In this document: positions 47,500-59,600 of the stretch, piece by piece
Position numbering within the stretch: the first letter of the stretch is position 1
Layout of the letters: every line of letters starts with the position of its first letter
Assembly: GCF_030463565.1 (NCBI RefSeq)
Contig: NC_134646.1
Coordinates: 17,388,001-17,452,000 of the forward strand
Source: Pelecanus crispus
Lineage: Eukaryota > Chordata > Aves > Pelecaniformes > Pelecanidae
Length of the DNA stretch: 64,000 nt
Reading direction: 5' to 3'
Notes under the pieces: generated by a model
Databases searched by the model: none
The model's input: the letters and a program-made list of their open reading frames with translations, nothing else
What the model was told of the DNA's origin: nothing
Made by a program: the position numbers and the translations under genes

Positions 47500-50400
47500 C
47501 ATAATAAGCATAATCTATATCAGCAAAAAGAATGAAAGATGCCCACAGAGGGGCACCTTACCATGTGTTTTTAATTAACCTGCCATGTTAATTCTTAAAG
47601 TATATGAACCTATTAATCTATTTAGACTGTAGCTGTGTTAAATCTAAGTCGAAATGAGGGTCAGTGGAACACAGTGAAACATTATCAAAGCTGTCCAAAG
47701 AGTTCTGAGAATATGGTTATTATCATAGCAGCTACGTACAGCACTACTTACACATTGTGAACATGAGGTTATAGTCATAGTGAATGCAGAACTGCGGAAG
47801 TCCATAACAGTTGGATGTGCACAAGGATATTTTGTGCCTTATGCTTACAGAGTTCTTTGTCTTATTCTCGCAGCATTGAAAGATTTTAATGGGGTTTGAT
47901 GGTTTATTAGAATTGTTAACCGTACAAATGCTATGAATAATATACAGAAAATATTGCTTGCATACATGTAAACTTGTGATTTACTTATTATTTCCATCCA
48001 TTATGGTTACATGGCAAGAGATTCCTTGTTTGGCTATAAAAATTTTTAATAGGTAGCCTTTCATTAAATAGTGGAATTAAATAGTGTGGTGTCATATATA
48101 ATATGCCTCATGCACAGATCTGCTAGGAAATTTATAGCATCTGTTGTGCCAGGCTAAGAAGCAGTAATTAAAATTCCACAAATTTTTAAACATCCATTAC
48201 ATTTCAAGTGAAAGATATAATCCTGCGTATTTTTATTTACGAGGTCAAAATGCTAGTAGTGCATTCTGTGACTTCTGCTGCACAAGTTTCCCAAATGTTT
48301 ACATTCACACAAATCTTCTAAAGTATATTAAAAAACCAAGTCCTTTAAATCAGTTTATGTATTTTTGTGTGCTTTTGTCTCTGTGACATATATGCGTGTA
48401 TAAATACATACAAATTTATGTTCGTATGTTATAAATGCAAATACAGTCTTCTGACAGTGCTCTGTAGTAGTGCCGTAAGAGCATGGTATTGAATGAGACT
48501 TGGCTGAATTTTATTCAAAACATTTCATCCTCAAACTGTATAAAAAATCATAGTAAATGAGTAACAATGCTTTCCTTTGAGAAGGTTGAATTACTGAGTC
48601 TCTGTACATCCTGACACCTTCACTGATCCTTTGACAGAATGTACTGAGCAGATGATAAAGGTAAACAGAAAACAGACATGAGGAATGGATTTAAGTTGTA
48701 AATTGCCCCTTCTTTATTTCAAAGCAGGAGAAAGCTTTGTGTGCATTCCCCTCTTCTGTTACTTATCTGATGGTTAGATGAACCAAAAAAATCATACTAT
48801 ACCAGCAAAGCAATAATCTGATTGTTCAGAGACAATCTTTTCTACCTGTCTACATAAGACGGTGAGCAGTAGAGACAATCCAGGGCAGAAACTTTAGGAC
48901 TCAACTTCTACAGAAAAAAAGCATCTACCTGCAAAAGTTTCAGACCTTGAAATGGACCATTTTTAGGTTTTACCAGCACTGATACCAACCACAAGTCATG
49001 GAAAGGTAGCACTTTTCCTTCCAGCATTAGCACTTCAAACAGCTATTTCTTTCAAACCAATAGTTGGCTCTGTTATGTGGCAGAGATATATGCATGTGCA
49101 GAGACAAAGAATACTTTAAGCCAGTTCAGCTTGATGGAAAAAACATCTTCCTACTCCCCAAAGAGCTGACTGACCTTAGTGGCAGCATTATAAAATACAA
49201 ACCTGTTTAACTAAAGGAAAAAAGAGGGTGAAATAACAGATATGAGAGGTGTTTTTTTTAGAATGCTTTAGAATGATTTTTGGAAGCTTACTTAGGGATC
49301 AAAGCCTGCAAAAACTAATTGGTGATCCTCATTCCATCTCCTCCAGCCAGTGGAAGGACAGGCAGAGCTTCAATAACAGTGACAAGTGAGGTCTCTGGAG
49401 GTCTTGGGCTCTTTTTTGCTATGCATGCTCTTTTGTATATTCACTGGTGGCTGCTGCTCCCACTCACAAACCAATCATATGGACAAAGGGTGTTACGATG
49501 TGGCAATTATGGTGAGGGGGGAACTGTTTCTGTAAAACTTACTAAGGCACTTACTTTTTAAATTCTCTCCTATTCTTCCCACTGATAATGGAAAATATTC
49601 CTCCTAGTATTGTATCTACCCTCAATTCTAAAAAAGCTACCCTTCCAAAAGAACCAACAACGGTCTTCCACAATTCTGAAATTCAACCTTATTTAGTTTT
49701 AACCTTTCCTTTCCTGCCAAGTTCTGCAAAAAGGTGCTCTGGCATGTCTCAGTGTGCATCAAAAACCAGTCCAGGTTTACTTGGGATTTTCCTCTGCTGT
49801 TGCACAGAAGCTGCTTTCTCTTTTACATCAGAATAACTTTCCACAACAAGTATCCTTCCATCCTCCGCTTATTTTATAATGTTTTTATGTCTGCTGTTTG
49901 CATTCCTCTCAGCTGAACCAAGCTTAGCTTTTCTCTGCAGCTGACAGGATCTCTATTCCACAAGCTTCAGATTAATTTCTTACACTTTTTGTAACATCTG
50001 TTCATCATAATCAAAATCCATTTAACTATCACAATCATCTTTTTTGTGGATTTCACAATTCCCAACTCTTTTCAGTCCAGGCAGTGCAAAATTTCATTGA
50101 CTGTTTCCTCTTACATACAGTCTAACATCTCAAATTGAAACACTTTGCAGTTCTTTTTAATTTTAGAATCAAGTTATTCTTCTTTATTTCAATATGCCAT
50201 TTTTTTTCAAACTAAACTACCTCACTAAACATTTCCTCTTTGGTATACTTTATACTTACTTGCTTCAAAGATACAACATACATAGGTTTTCACTTATATT
50301 TATGTTTGTATTTATTTACATTTGAAACTCTGTGCTTCAGACCTGACCTAGCCAGCTCCTGTGCTTTGGAAAAAAGTGCCTATGTAGTTAATTCATCATA

Positions 50401-50644
50401 AATCTCACCTGATAGAACTGTTAGCTTGGTTCTGTGAAAGGAGGCTTATGCAAACCTCATGTCTGAATATGTTTATTTTTGCTTTTAATACAGTCAGTTT
50501 CAGGTGTTTACCTGTCTGTCTCTCCCTTTTTCAAAACCAACTACGAACCCCCTACCCAATTTCAATAAATTTTACAGAACAGAGTTATTATAGTTATGAA
50601 GCTACAGAGAGTTTCACAAAACCTGCAGGATGGGTAGAAGAACA

Positions 50645-51000
50645 ATATCCTACTCATGCTCTATGCAGAAAATTGCTGAAATGGAGTTTACATGTACTCA
50701 ACAGATTCACATGATAGAGATATGTTATGAACATTACAGATGCAGAAAAAGCTTTGATCAGAGCTTGCAACTTGTAAGACATCTGAGAATCAAACCACAA
50801 CACACAAATTCTTGGAAACCAGTATTTGTAAGTTCCATTGCTTTTGGAATTATTTGCTTTTTTGCTGGTTCTCTCTCATCATTTACATATTTACCACAAT
50901 CTTGTTACTGTATCATTTGATTCCGTGAAGCCTTACGGGTTTCAGTTTGTGAGAAGACATGGTACAAATTCAAATTCTTCTGCATTTGTATGAACAGATT
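50645..51000 (+). pseudogene. Decayed C2H2 zinc-finger fragment
   Basis: Two consecutive degenerate fingers in different frames. The first (about 50660-50705) reads LCRKLLKWSLHVLNR with a histidine changed to Arg. After a frameshift, IHMIEICYE mimics the IHTGERPYE linker. The second (about 50724-50795) reads YRCRKSFDQSLQLVRHLRI with the first Cys changed to His. A possible further KP-type linker follows at about 50927 (VKPYGFQF). Frameshifts, lost zinc ligands and stops show it is not functional. The parent gene is unknown to me. Confidence 0.55.
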
Positions 51001-52193
51001 TCTGCTCAAATGTCCCTGAGGCAAAGCATGCATTTTCATTAGAAGAAACACACTCGGACTGTATGCTAACATTGCCTTGCAAAATTTCTTCCAGACAATC
51101 AGTTGTGCAAAGCTTGGCTCAGCGAAGTATTCCTAATTTACACTCCTTACCTTTTCAAAGACTAAAAAAAGGCAATTATCTCCAAAATCAAAGTAAGAGA
51201 AGACACATAAAAAGTTTACAGAACCGAAAAAATTCCCAAGTTGCATAGGGAAAAAAACAACAATCAAAACCAGGCATGTTTAAAATGTGGTTCTAAAAGA
51301 AATGCAGCTTATCATTAGTCCAAGTGTGGGAAAGGAAGATAAGAACTAAATAAAAAAATGTAGGCCATCTCCAGTTTCTTTAACGGAAGATGAAATTAAT
51401 TGACCTCTAGTATCTTATCTAGAATCAGCTTTTTCCCTGTACAGATACCACTGCTTCTGAAATGAACTGTTGCTTGAGACACAGTTTTGCAGTCTCATTA
51501 GTTACAATAGCTTATTATTATAATAAAGCTCAACATAATAAGTGTTACAACGGATAAGAAAAAAGAATTTATTCCGTTCTTCAGCAGCACTCTGCCCACA
51601 TTTCTCAGAGTAACTGATGATCTGCAAACTGCTCTGAAATCAATGACTTGGAAATACTTGGTGCATCTCAGAATAAGGCCTTTACTTTAATCTTATGCCG
51701 TCTTAGTCCTTGGGAGTAAAAAGGCTGAGTCTACAGGTTACTGAATCAAGCATCCAAAACGATTAATGAGAATAATTTCTAAGCCATCCAAGAGAACATG
51801 CATTCTGCTATATATTTTAAACATAGGGGAAGATCAGAAATCCATCATTACTAAACACCACTGTGCCATCCTGTAGCCACACTTCCTATTTATTGAAATC
51901 TCTGTGTCTAAAGTTTCTGTGTCTTTTTCCCCTCCAAAACTGTTGTACAGTGGCCTCCTTGGTATTGGTCTGAATAAAGTATACATTTGGATTAGCTTTA
52001 TTTCAAATATCTACACAGTATTAACAAAGCATCCATCTCCAGATACATGGTATATTCCAGTACAGAAGCACAATTAAACCACACTATCAGAAAAGTCACA
52101 ATTTTTTAGGGTTAAGTTTTAAACAGAAGATTAACATAGTGCTCTTGGAGCAAATGAATACTACAGTTCAGTACTACTACTGGAAAATATATT

Positions 52194-52204
52194 GGGGGGG
52201 GGGG
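52194..52204 (+). repeat. Poly-G run (11 G)
   Basis: An uninterrupted G tract in otherwise AT-rich DNA. Confidence 0.9.
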
Positions 52205-52276
52205 TGTCAGAAAAAAAGAGAAACTATGTCACTTTGGCTAATTCAACCAGAATTAAAATAATAATTAAAAGAGTAG

Positions 52277-52306
52277 ATGTTTACATGAATAATGTTTACA
52301 TGAATA
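52277..52306 (+). repeat. 15-bp tandem duplication
   Basis: Two perfect copies of ATGTTTACATGAATA, followed by the first bases of a third. Confidence 0.95.
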
Positions 52307-53598
52307 ATGAGAATGTGCAGTTATTCCAGTTACATGAGCTGGAATAAAATACTGTAAGGGCTATAAATCTTTATGCTCCAGTATATAAAGTAGGCCTAAA
52401 TTCTGGGGATTAGGAAGACGTAACTATCTAATGCAAGATTCTTTGATTTCCCTGCAATGTTTCTCTAAAGTATTAGCTTGAAGAGACATCTCAACCTCAG
52501 AGATAATTGTGAAGAAAGAGAAATGCCTGACTGAGTGTTAACTAACATTGCCTTCTTGTATGCAAAAAAGTCTTTGGCTAATATTTTTTGTAATATCCAG
52601 CATCTTCTGGATTTCCTTTATCAGAAATGAACTGCAACACCACCAGTGCCAAGGACTTCTCCAAAATCAAGGAATAAAATGTTGAATTATTTCCTTTTTA
52701 TGATCATTTGTATATATGAGAATTTGCTTGCACAGAACTTTAACCAGTGGTTGTTCTTCTATATAAAGTGCATTTATATACCGCCCCCTGCCCCGATCTT
52801 CTCTTCCATTTACTTAAAAGTGTGAGCCATTTAGAGAGAAAGCAGAAAAAAAATACTGTGTAATTTAACTATGAGCACTTCCATACCACATATGGCTGTA
52901 CACTATGGTAACAAAAGATGTGAATAGCCCATTGGGCAATCAAATACAGAACTGTTTTAGTATAAAAGTGCTTGTTGAGAAATAGAAAAAAATGAATACA
53001 TTTATAGCAATCAAAGTTTGTTTCAATATTCAATATTCTAGAACAGAGACTAGCACAGTAGTAAATTTGAAAATTGGGTGAATTCACTTGATGGCAAATA
53101 CAAGAATTTGGCCTGAACACTCAAATTTGTTTAAGTTTATGTTTGAAATACCACTGGGATAAAGCCATGATGTTAATCTACAAACAAAATTATTGGCTAC
53201 AACTTCGGTGTAAAAAAAGCAGCTAAAGAAAGATCAAATTCAATTCTAAGATTTCCAAATTTCTCAGACTAGAAGTGGTCTTATGTATCAACTGTATCCC
53301 AGTTCTGTGTTTCATAACTAATTGTTTCCAGTTAAGGACTTTTATACATTTTATCAATTTTGTTTTATTTTATTTTTTATAATCTGCTTGGAAAGTATGA
53401 AAATGGCATCAAGACTTAGTCAGTCTAGCTTTACTTACCCGAGATTATAATTTGCTCACACAAGAACTGAATGCATCTACACTGATTGAAATAATAAGAA
53501 AATGAAGGAGGATGTTATTTTATTTGCCAGCTGAAGGTATTACCTCAATCAAAGCTAAAACCAGCCATTAAAGTAACTTCAAGTTTCAAGTAGTAACT

Positions 53599-53676
53599 TG
53601 GGATAAAATGCTGAACCTACTGAAGTAAATTATAAAGTTGCCACTGATGTCAGTAGGACTGGGATTTCAGTCAGAA
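53599..53676. repeat. Decayed palindromic (MITE-like) repeat, copy B
   Basis: Same order as the copy at 727-804: a GGATAAAATGCTGAACC arm, an ACTGAAGT step, a central A/T-rich spacer, then ACTGATGTCAGTAGG and a CTGGGATTTCAGTC arm that complements the first. Strongly decayed. Confidence 0.45.
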
Positions 53677-56600
53677 TGTATGATGGAGTCCCATCAGTGT
53701 GGTAACTATGGCAATGTGACTAAGCCCATTACAGCTAAGCAGGACAGAAGTAAAAGATTCTGTGGGGCTTGCATGAATAATTGCAAAATTATCATCTCAT
53801 ATGCTCAGGTGGGAACAGAAGCTTTGGCACACTCCTCCCATAAAATCAGCTTAATAAAAGAAGCCAGAGGTAACAGGGTTCTCCTCTCACAACACTCCAC
53901 CAACAGAGACAGGTGGCCAGAAGAGGAGAACAGGAAGATTGTCTACTCGCTGGGAACAATCCTCACTACAGAATACTGACATTCTGAAAATCCAGAGTAT
54001 TGGCCTGATCATGTCCTTAATCCAAGATGTAACTCTTACTTACACAAGTTATTGCACAGACATCAATAGAATGATCTATGTCAATGTACTTAACTGCATG
54101 TGTCCTCTTCACTGTTCAGGCAGATACTGGAAATGTGCAGTTGGCTGGAATATCCTAACATTACATATCCCTGACATGCCTACTGCAATTATGCAGATCA
54201 GTTTTACTGAAACAACTCTGGTCTACACTGAAATCAATGTGGACATATTATAGTGTGAGCACATATCTCTCAGAAATATAGCAATCCTATGTCAGAGGAA
54301 TCACAGGATCAATATTTATTACTGCAGGGGATGTAGTATGTAGTATTCCTGAAGAAGTTGATATATACAAGAGAAAAGTATCTCCGTGGGGGTTCACCCT
54401 GCTGACTCAAACTGAAAACCCTTACAATTCTCCTGATATATAGACCGCTGGGATCTGCCTCCTTTCAGAAAATTTAATCTTCTGTAGCTGATTACGTATT
54501 TAGCTGTTCTAAGGATGTGTTTTCTAGGCTTTGGGAAAAGAGAGTTTGCACTAACTAAACACTGCATGAGAACTGTCAGGTACAGTCATTCCTACTTTGC
54601 ACTTTTTGCCATGGGTATGTGATTTCACAAATGTTCTGTATGCAAATAAAATAATCAGGTAAAATAACATGGAAAATGTATTACATCAAAAAGAATTAGA
54701 TGTCACAAGAAAAGGAGCTCTCTATAACAAAGCCAACCTGACATACTTCTTATCAAGCTCCACTTGGTAACTGTAATTAATTTTTAGTTAATCTGCTAGT
54801 AAATTTCAATAATACATCCCTTGAATTGAAAATAAGCAAGCCACACAATGCTTAATTTATTGGATAATTGGTTACATTTTTCCCTGTTGAGTCTCAAAAT
54901 TGAATACAGATAATTAATTTAATATACTGTCTATGTCTTAGTCCAAGTAAGATTACTTCACCACTACTTTGTAACCCAAATTGCCATGCTACGCCTAGAA
55001 CTGGTTAACAGTTCCAGACATGTTAGCAACAACTGGTTACAGTGGGTGCCAAGATGGAAAATGGAAAGGCTCAACCAACCCAAATAAACAAACAATGCAA
55101 TTCAAGAACAATTTTGAGCTCACCAGGGAGCTGAAAATCTATTCCAAATGCTGCTTCAACTACATGTTGTATAAATACTCTAATAATTTTTTCCAAAACT
55201 ATGCTCTGCAAGCCCATGGCAACATAGGCTCCATAACAATTTTATAAAACATGAAAAATGAGACTTTATAATGTTTAATACTAAAAGTTTGATAATAAGT
55301 AGTGATCTGCAAGAAATTTTAAGTGTTAACTCTTTTTCATTATCCAAACTCTGCAGAACCCTGAGAACTCTGCAAATTCAAAAGATAATGGAAAATTTCT
55401 CTAAATAGTCTAATAGACAAGTTAGAGAAATTGGAAGTTGTGTGTTGAATTCCAGTTTCTCTGACTTGGTGCTTACAGTTTGTCCTTGACATGTCTCTTA
55501 CTATCTTGTCCTCTCTGAGATTCTTTCTTATCCTTGACTTATCACTGCCAATAAGCAGGATGAATTAACTTACGTTGAACTCTTGACTGCTTCCACTATT
55601 TCAAATGTTAACATTATCAAGGCCTAAAGCTGGCCTTAGGTATTACTGCCCTATACCAAATGTTTCAATGTGAACATACCTTGAATTGTCAGGGTAGTTC
55701 CTGAAGATAAAGTAATTAAAATGTAACAGTTGTAGGGCAGGTGATTATAGGACACAGAATAAAATTAATGGGAAAAAAAGCAATTAAATATTGATATTAA
55801 AATGAGTTTTCCATCTTGAGAAAAGGCTTTCTATCAATTTTCCACAACTTTTCTCTCAAAGCCTCTTCAGAATCACAATCAATAAAAAGATGAATGCTTC
55901 TGTCTCACATCAAGGAAACAAAAGGTTTCATGCAATTGTTATACTAAGCTAAGAGCAATAAACAAAATTTTGAACTTTTAGATAATACATAGTATAGAAG
56001 ATTCTGAAGTCTAACTTGCAATGGAGTAATATTTTTATTACAAACAGTTCCAGAGCTGTCAAACTACAGATATAAATGGCCAAATTATCTTTAATCTAGA
56101 TTTGGTATTCGTAATCTCACTGCACAAACAAAAAGCTCAGCCTAGACAGCCTAAACTTAACCCAGCAGCACAGCAAACAATATAACATGCTACTGCAATT
56201 AATGGTTACAGGTACCCAAATGAATTAATTTTGAACTAGATCAAGCAGAGCTTTGGCAGTGACGATTTTTGTTATGAATTTTAGGAAAGAACCCAAAATC
56301 TCTTCAGGACTCTAATTACAGAATTTATCCTTAAAGAGGAATCGAACATAAACTAGCTTCTTGTCCCAAAATTGCATGTTTACAAGAAAAAGAAAAAAAA
56401 CCCCGAACCCAAAACATTTGTTTCTATCGGTGGAGTTGCAGGAGCGCTGCATTAGAAATTTCACCAATATAAACACTGCCTAGAAAAAGCCCTTTCAGGT
56501 CAAACTTGAAGTGTATTAACACAGAAATATGTGGAATTTAACAGTGTGGGAGTTTACAGGTCTTGCTGTATTGTTCATGATCCCAGCGTAGCTAGAGAAT

Positions 56601-57289
56601 TTACATTTTAGGACAGTCAGCCCCATACCTGTCACAAGTATTGCTTTAAAAAGAAAAAGGATTAAGATGATGAAGGATTTACTATAAACAAGGAAGTAAA
56701 TCAATTTAATTTTATAATAACATCATAGAATGGATTAAACCCTAAAAGGACATAAACATAGACAGAAGATAAATGGCATCAATTTGTGGAAGAGGAAAGG
56801 AATACATCTAAAGAAGATAATCAGAAGCTGCTCTCTAATGGGAAGATGGAATCATGGAAACAGACCTCCAGGTGACTGTGATCACCAAGTAAGTGATGTG
56901 TTTGCAATTGAAATGCGGCAGCAAAAAAGAGAAATGCAGTTTGGGATGAATACATAGAGACATTAAGTGTCACAAGGTAGGGATTTAATATCTGACGGTA
57001 GTGTGATTATATGTGGAATAATTGCATTCAGAATACACAATTGTGATTTAAAATGTTCAGTTTTGGTAGCACATAGTTTAGGGAGTGGACAAGCCAATTT
57101 CTTGAGAGGTCCTTCAAAAGTAAAGGCAATTTTTTTAAAAATGGTACAATGAAAAAATTAATGCTATGAAAATAGATTAGTTCAGAACTCTCTATGTAAA
57201 ATTAACACATTCCTGTCCAGCACAAGAGTCAGCTCTATTTTGTATATGTATGAGCAGTCTCTGTATTAAGAATCTAAAAACCTAAAGAA

Positions 57290-58145
57290 GTCATACTGAG
57301 TCAGACCTTCTTGTTACCCATGATGATCAATAGCAGACACCTAGGGAAGGGTGTAAGGACAGTATAAGCATACAGTAACACTTCACTGGTAGATTGTCCA
57401 AGCCTTCACCAAACTGAGAGAAGAATTGGTACATTTGGAGTAAATGATGAATTTATCTTTTTGACCCTATGTAGTCCTTCAGTATTCATAGCATCTTGAG
57501 GCAACGAACCCAGTGATTTGTGTGAGGCTATGCTATGAACTTGCCATTTGATAATTTCCTTCAATATCCCCTAGTTCTTTTATTAAGAGTCAGTAAACAA
57601 TTGTTCTTTGTTTACCTTGCTACTCATGAGTTTATAGACTCAGATGTCTTTTCCAGGCTGACTAGTTTGTTTACTCATGTGTTGTATGAAAGCTGTTCTC
57701 TACCATTGGTCATCATTTGCCCTCTTCTATATTTTCCTGAGTTCTACTATGCTATTTTCAAGATGGAAGGGATGAAAGAGACACCAACGTGACCTAGATG
57801 CAGCAGCATAATCACGATCTATTTTGTTCTTTATCCCTCTGTAATAATTCCTAACACTGTATTTGTACCATGAAAACTTAGTTGATTTACATCTTTGAAG
57901 ATGGATCTTGTAAAAAGTCTTCTGGAAATCCAAATAGATTATATCAACGTGACAACCCTTGTGAACATGTTCAATGACACTCTCAGAGAATGTAATTTGT
58001 GAGCTGTAAGTTCCCTTTACAAAAGTCATGTTGATTCTTCTGAATATGTAATGTTTAGCAATGCAGCCATTAATTTTATTCTTCGTTATAGGTTCCGCTG
58101 GTTTCCTGAATACAGACTTTAGCTTATTGATCTGTAGTTTCATGC
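57290..58145 (-). mobile_element. Ancient CR1-family LINE with internal deletion
   Basis: On the minus strand 58143-57880 encodes an early reverse-transcriptase segment with the motif VDIIYLDFQKTFYKIHLQR, close to the CR1-type VDVVYLDFxKAFDKVPHQR. Towards 57290 the strand follows the C-terminal and 3' part of old reptile-type CR1 (for example CTAGTTCTTTTATTAAGAGT and GAAAGCTGTTCTCTACCATT in plus-strand reading) and ends at TCATACTGAGTCAGACC. The middle of the polymerase is missing and the frame is broken. It is much older than the neighbouring copy at 58389. Confidence 0.65.
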
Positions 58146-58150
58146 AGAAA

Positions 58151-58187
58151 TCTCTCTCTCTCTCCCCCTTCCCCCGCCCTCACCCAT
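58151..58187 (+). repeat. Pyrimidine tract
   Basis: TCTCTCTCTCTCCCCCTTCC followed by more C, between the old CR1 and the younger one. Confidence 0.9.
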
Positions 58188-58388
58188 ATATTTGCTGTGC
58201 ACTGTTTCACCTACAGCTAAAAGCTCATATGAGTTTCTTTGGAATAGTTAGGTAAATACCATTTTGACCAGTGATTTGTCACTGTTTTGTTGATCTGACC
58301 TATAAGCTCTTCCTTGGTTCAAATCAGATCTTTAGAACCATTATCAAGACAGTTTTGTTATGGAAAGCTACTTATGCTCCAATACAAT
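58188..58388. other. Unassigned spacer between CR1 copies
   Basis: No feature seen. Confidence 0.5.
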
Positions 58389-59030
58389 GAATCATAGAAT
58401 CATAGAATCGTTTAGGTTGGAAAAGACCTTTAAGATCATCCAGTCCAACCAGTAACCTACACTACCAAGTCCACACTAAACCAATCAAGGGTAGACTAGA
58501 CTAAACCATGTCCCAAAGTGCCACATCCACCCACTTTTTGAACGCTTCCAGGGATGGTGACTCCACCACCTCTCTGGGCAGCCTGTTCCAATGCTTGACC
58601 ACTCTTTCCGTGAAGAAATTTTTCCTAATATCCAATCTAAACCTCCCCTGGCGCAGCTTGAGCCCTTTTCCTCTCATCCTATTGCTAACCAAGTGGGAGA
58701 AGAGACCAACACCCACCTCACTACAACCTCCTTTCAGGTAGTTGTAGAGAGCGATAAGGTCTCCCCCTCAGCCTCCTCTTCTCCAGGCTAAACAACCCCA
58801 GTTCCCTCAGCTGCTCCTCATAAGGCCTGTGCTCCAGACCCTTCACCAGCTTTGTTGCCCTTCTCTGGACATGCTCCAGCACCTCAATGTCTTTCTTGTA
58901 TTGAGGGGCCCAAAACTGGACACAGTATTCCAGGTGCGGCCTCACCAGCGCCGAGTACAGGGGGACAATCACCTCCCTGCTCCTGCTGGCCACACTATTC
59001 CTGATACAAGCCAGGATATAGGCTAGCTTT
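58389..59030 (-). mobile_element. CR1 LINE, 5'-truncated, relatively young copy
   Basis: Same subfamily as the copy at 12259-12877 and extending slightly further upstream in the element ([18 protein letters not shown]). It starts with TCATAGAATCATAGAATCG. It encodes the end of ORF2: [44 protein letters not shown] and [15 protein letters not shown] one-base insertion in a C run (about 58764-58768) shifts the frame. Non-functional. Confidence 0.95.
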
Positions 59031-59256
59031 CCTTCCACATCAAGGCTCCTTCCACCATTATGATGTTGCCCTTGCATAGTTTCCTACTTAGGCCAGACAA
59101 GGCCATGTGTAGAAGGAAATTACAAAACTATTCCAATTCCACCTGCAATCTCCAAATAGAGAGGCACATCTCTTCAAACAATCAGCTCAGAAATTGTTAA
59201 CAGTGTCATAGATGGGGCTGTTCTTCCTGCTTGTTATTTATGCTGTCCACTACATT

Positions 59257-59462
59257 ACAGAATCACAGGCTCACAGAATGGTTTAGGTTGAAAGGGACCT
59301 CTGGAGGTCATCATCTCGAACCCCCCCTGCTCAAGCAGGCCTACCTAGAGCCGGTTACCCAGGACCATCTCCAAGGATGGAGACTCCACAACTTCTCTGG
59401 ACAATGTGTTGCAACACGGTCACCCTCACAGTAGAAAAACATTTCCTTAGGTTCAGTCATTT
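59257..59462 (-). mobile_element. CR1 LINE 3' fragment of another subfamily
   Basis: Starts ACAGAATCACAGGCTCACAG and continues GGACCTCTGGAGGTCATC, a CR1 tail type different from the 58389 copy. It has a short internal deletion before CATCTCCAAGGATGGAGACT. Truncated at about 59462. Confidence 0.9.
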
Positions 59463-59488
59463 TCTTATGTTTCCTTACATGTATATGT

Positions 59489-59600
59489 GGCACTTAGGCA
59501 CATGGTTTAGTGGTGGACTTAGCAGTGTTAGGTTTGCGTTTGGACTCGATGATCTTAAAGGTCTTTTCCAACCTAAACGATGCTATGATTCTATAATTCT
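59489..59600 (+). mobile_element. CR1 LINE 3' end on the plus strand
   Basis: GATGATCTTAAAGGTCTTTT, then CCAACCTAAACGATGCTATGATTCTAT, is the CR1 3' end in forward orientation. It is the only CR1 here on the plus strand, and its truncated 5' end faces that of the copy at 59257-59462. Confidence 0.9.

Larger units (their letters stand above)
15310..47520 (+). other. EDNRA: EDNRA gene: endothelin receptor type A (whole gene)
   Basis: Eight exons, the first non-coding, give a 421-residue receptor (human: 427). Joined exons show a signal peptide (1-20), seven membrane segments, sequons N29-Q-S and N58-Q-T, TM1 N92, TM2 D120, C152/C233 as the extracellular disulfide pair, DRY at 176-178, CWFP at 312-315, NPIALY at 359-364 and a cysteine cluster at 377-382. 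The C-terminal tail (MNGTSIQWKN...) and the membrane segments match ETA and not ETB. By family knowledge it is a plasma-membrane, mainly Gq-coupled receptor for endothelin-1 and -2, acting in vascular smooth muscle and in neural-crest-derived jaw patterning. All introns have GT-AG ends. The gene is intact. Confidence 0.97.
46746..47520 (+). other. EDNRA: EDNRA 3' UTR (end inferred)
   Basis: Runs from the stop codon to about 20 bases after the AATAAA at 47494. It contains the (GTT)n tract. Variant signals ATTAAA at 48063 and 48076 could give a longer form; human EDNRA has a longer 3' UTR, so the short end here is not certain. Confidence 0.6.
47521..57289. other. Downstream intergenic DNA
   Basis: No intact gene. 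It includes the zinc-finger fossil at 50645-51000, an 11-G run at 52194-52204, a 15-bp tandem duplication at 52277-52306 and a palindromic repeat copy at 53599-53676. The 113-codon frame at 53638-53979 overlaps that repeat and has no domain. TMEM184C, the expected right neighbour by vertebrate synteny, is not seen. Confidence 0.55.

Noticed and set aside
53638-53979. 113-codon plus-strand frame downstream of EDNRA
   Set aside because: Its start lies inside the decayed palindromic repeat and the rest has no recognised domain.
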